A DNA stretch of 64,000 bases, taken from NCBI GenBank assembly GCA_964343805.1, contig CAYFLR010000003.1, positions 1 through 64,000 of the forward strand, read 5' to 3'. The DNA comes from CAYFLR01 sp964343805. GTDB taxonomy: Bacteria; Bdellovibrionota_B; Oligoflexia; CAYFLR01. The first letter of the stretch is position 1. The number at the start of each line of letters is the position of its first letter. This document shows, one piece after another, positions 62,957 through 64,000 of the stretch. Both the position numbers and the translations under genes were made by a program. Under the pieces are notes generated by a model, which was not told the DNA's origin, did not search any database, and was given only the letters and a program-made list of their open reading frames with translations.

Positions 62957-63680
62957 TATCCCTGGCTGCTTTTTTATCTAGACACCACTCAACGGGATGA
63001 GGGTGCTCAAAAAGGTAATTGGCGGGGTATTTTTTTGCCCTTTTATTTTCATTGAAAATCTCACCTAATGGTGCGGCTTTAGCATCCCCCGTGATAAAGA
63101 GGGTGATTCTTCGAGCTGCTAAAATCGTGGCCATGCTAAGAGAAATTCTATCTTGACCCGATTCAGGATGATGAGCATGGACGGTAGTTTCCTTTGTAGA
63201 AGGATCCCATTCATTTGGAAACAAAGAGGCTACGTGGCCATCAGCTCCCATACCTAGAAGAACCCAGTCAAAAACCGGTAGACCTTCATGGGTAGGAACC
63301 ATTTCCTTTAGCTGGGCTGTATAGGTTTCAGCATCTTCTGGTGGTGAGTTTTGCTTTAAAATGGGATGAATGTACCTGGAATCAAGTTTCAAAGGATCGA
63401 TAAATCTTTCTTTGGCTTGACGATAATTACTCTCTTTGTGGGTGGAGGCGACCCATCTTTCATCACCCCACCAATAGTGAATAGGTTTATTTATAAGCTC
63501 TTTCTCTTGAGCTAGAAGATCGTAAACTGCGTTGGGAGTCGACCCACCTGAAAGCGCGATATGAATCTCGGTTTGAGGAGCATAGGGGGGCTGCTTTAGG
63601 ATTTCTTTGGTGGCGTATTGGGCGAGTTCTGAACCATTTTCAAAAACATTTAAATTGTTAGATGGGAAGAGGCGATTCAT
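62949..63680 (-). CDS. pgl: 6-phosphogluconolactonase
   Basis: The protein has 243 residues, the normal family length. ALSGGSTPNAVYDLL near residue 42, YWWGDERWV near 68 and LGMGADGHVASLFP near 147 are diagnostic of the DevB/Pgl family. It hydrolyses 6-phosphogluconolactone in the pentose phosphate pathway. ATG 63680 overlaps the stop of the upstream partial gene (ATGA), with AAGGA inside that gene. Enzyme call is secure. Confidence 0.93.
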   Translation of the reverse strand: MNRLFPSNNLNVFENGSELAQYATKEILKQPPYAPQTEIHIALSGGSTPNAVYDLLAQEKELINKPIHYWWGDERWVASTHKESNYRQAKERFIDPLKLDSRYIHPILKQNSPPEDAETYTAQLKEMVPTHEGLPVFDWVLLGMGADGHVASLFPNEWDPSTKETTVHAHHPESGQDRISLSMATILAARRITLFITGDAKAAPLGEIFNENKRAKKYPANYLFEHPHPVEWCLDKKAARDIK

Positions 63681-64000
63681 TTTAGTTCCTTTAAATAACT
63701 CGTTATATTTTCTTTCGTGTTGAGTTGCCAGTTATAATGAAGCGAGGCTGAATAGTCTTGATAACTTTGAAATCGAGCCGGGGCGTATTTATGAATAAAA
63801 GTCAGGGGACCATTGCCGTTCTGTTGTTCAAAATCTTCACCAAACCAACTGAGCAGTTTGGTGACTTTTATAAGATCTCCACCAAATCCAAAGTAACCGG
63901 CTCCAATTTTGATGTGCATAGGGTTTCTGAAAGCATTCTGCACTGCCTCAGTTAATTGACTCTCTAGTTTTTCCGCCACATAAATCTTGTCACTCAGACT
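63677..64000 (-). CDS. Partial CDS running off the window, unidentified
   Basis: The reading frame is open from the window edge through 64000 and ends at 63677, giving about 107 residues of a C-terminal part. It has no recognised motif; the segment GAGYFGFGGDLIKVTKLL is notable. A GTG at 63979 could be a start but lacks a ribosome site, and the frame continues upstream of it. It is translationally coupled to pgl by a 4-bp overlap, so it is probably part of the same sugar-phosphate operon. Confidence 0.55.
   Translation of the reverse strand, partial: SLSDKIYVAEKLESQLTEAVQNAFRNPMHIKIGAGYFGFGGDLIKVTKLLSWFGEDFEQQNGNGPLTFIHKYAPARFQSYQDYSASLHYNWQLNTKENITSYLKELK

Noticed and set aside
1..64000. 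tRNA, rRNA, CRISPR, insertion sequences and riboswitches
   Set aside because: I looked for these by eye and saw no array of spaced repeats, transposase motifs, tRNA-like ends or known riboswitch cores. Small RNAs cannot be excluded without a covariance search.

Overview
The window is AT-rich (about 40% G+C by eye, not counted) and densely coded. It carries four 10-N scaffold gaps (728-737, 17402-17411, 33399-33408, 37019-37028), so it is a draft or metagenome assembly. A Gram-negative host is indicated by a Pqi-type MCE lipid-transport operon, OmpA-like domains and many lipoproteins. At least nine lipoproteins lie in 64 kb. Several have polar residues (H, Q, N, T) just before the lipobox cysteine, including a YQNC-G form that I associate with Bdellovibrionota/Bacteriovoracia-like bacteria. 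That taxonomic guess is inference. No rRNA, tRNA, CRISPR array, intact mobile element or replication origin was seen.

Layout. 0-6.4 kb: a decayed AbiEii-type nucleotidyltransferase remnant, a membrane protein between two copies of a GC-rich 12-mer, a secreted YiiX-like amidase with an unknown partner, and a lipoprotein. 6.5-17.8 kb: housekeeping phosphatases, a hybrid histidine kinase, secreted proteins and lipoproteins, a Crp/Fnr regulator overlapping a secreted ceramidase-like hydrolase, and a beta-lactamase-fold hydrolase coupled to a phosphodiesterase. 18-24.3 kb: lipoproteins, including one with seven RCC1 repeats and one behind an exact FliA-type promoter motif, plus a three-copy 62-bp tandem repeat. 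24.3-27.2 kb: a sulfatase-fold phosphoethanolamine-transferase-like membrane enzyme and a protein with two OmpA domains.

27.2-38.7 kb is a tightly packed cluster with strands alternating and almost no intergenic DNA. It encodes an MBL-fold hydrolase, a B12-type radical SAM enzyme, an RND/MMPL exporter, an OleD-like reductase, an ATP-grasp ligase, a GNAT-like protein, a cyclopropane-synthase-like methyltransferase, a KAS III/OleA-like condensing enzyme and a lipoprotein. A GT1 glycosyltransferase follows. This looks like a pathway that builds and exports an unusual acyl lipid. It is not a standard OleABCD set, and it is the best candidate here for an undescribed system.

40.4-48 kb holds exported oddities: an alpha/beta hydrolase with two EF-hands, an overlapping pair of a nucleotidyltransferase-motif protein and a methyltransferase that both start with signal peptides, a cysteine-rich 20-residue-repeat protein, and an M23/peptidoglycan-binding lipoprotein. 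48-64 kb is mostly conserved: monomeric isocitrate dehydrogenase, surface-sugar genes (GT2, wecB, DUF354, DegT aminotransferase), pqiA-pqiA-pqiB with six MCE domains, a DUF234 ATPase behind a palindromic and probably leaderless promoter, a zinc protease, an FKBP isomerase, a hemerythrin fusion and pgl.

Three genes (22.3, 44.75 and 55.96 kb) are each broken by a one-base frameshift that a single extra base in a short homopolymer would repair, so assembly error is likely. Nine convergent gene pairs end within 8 bp of each other or overlap, and only one convincing intrinsic terminator was found.
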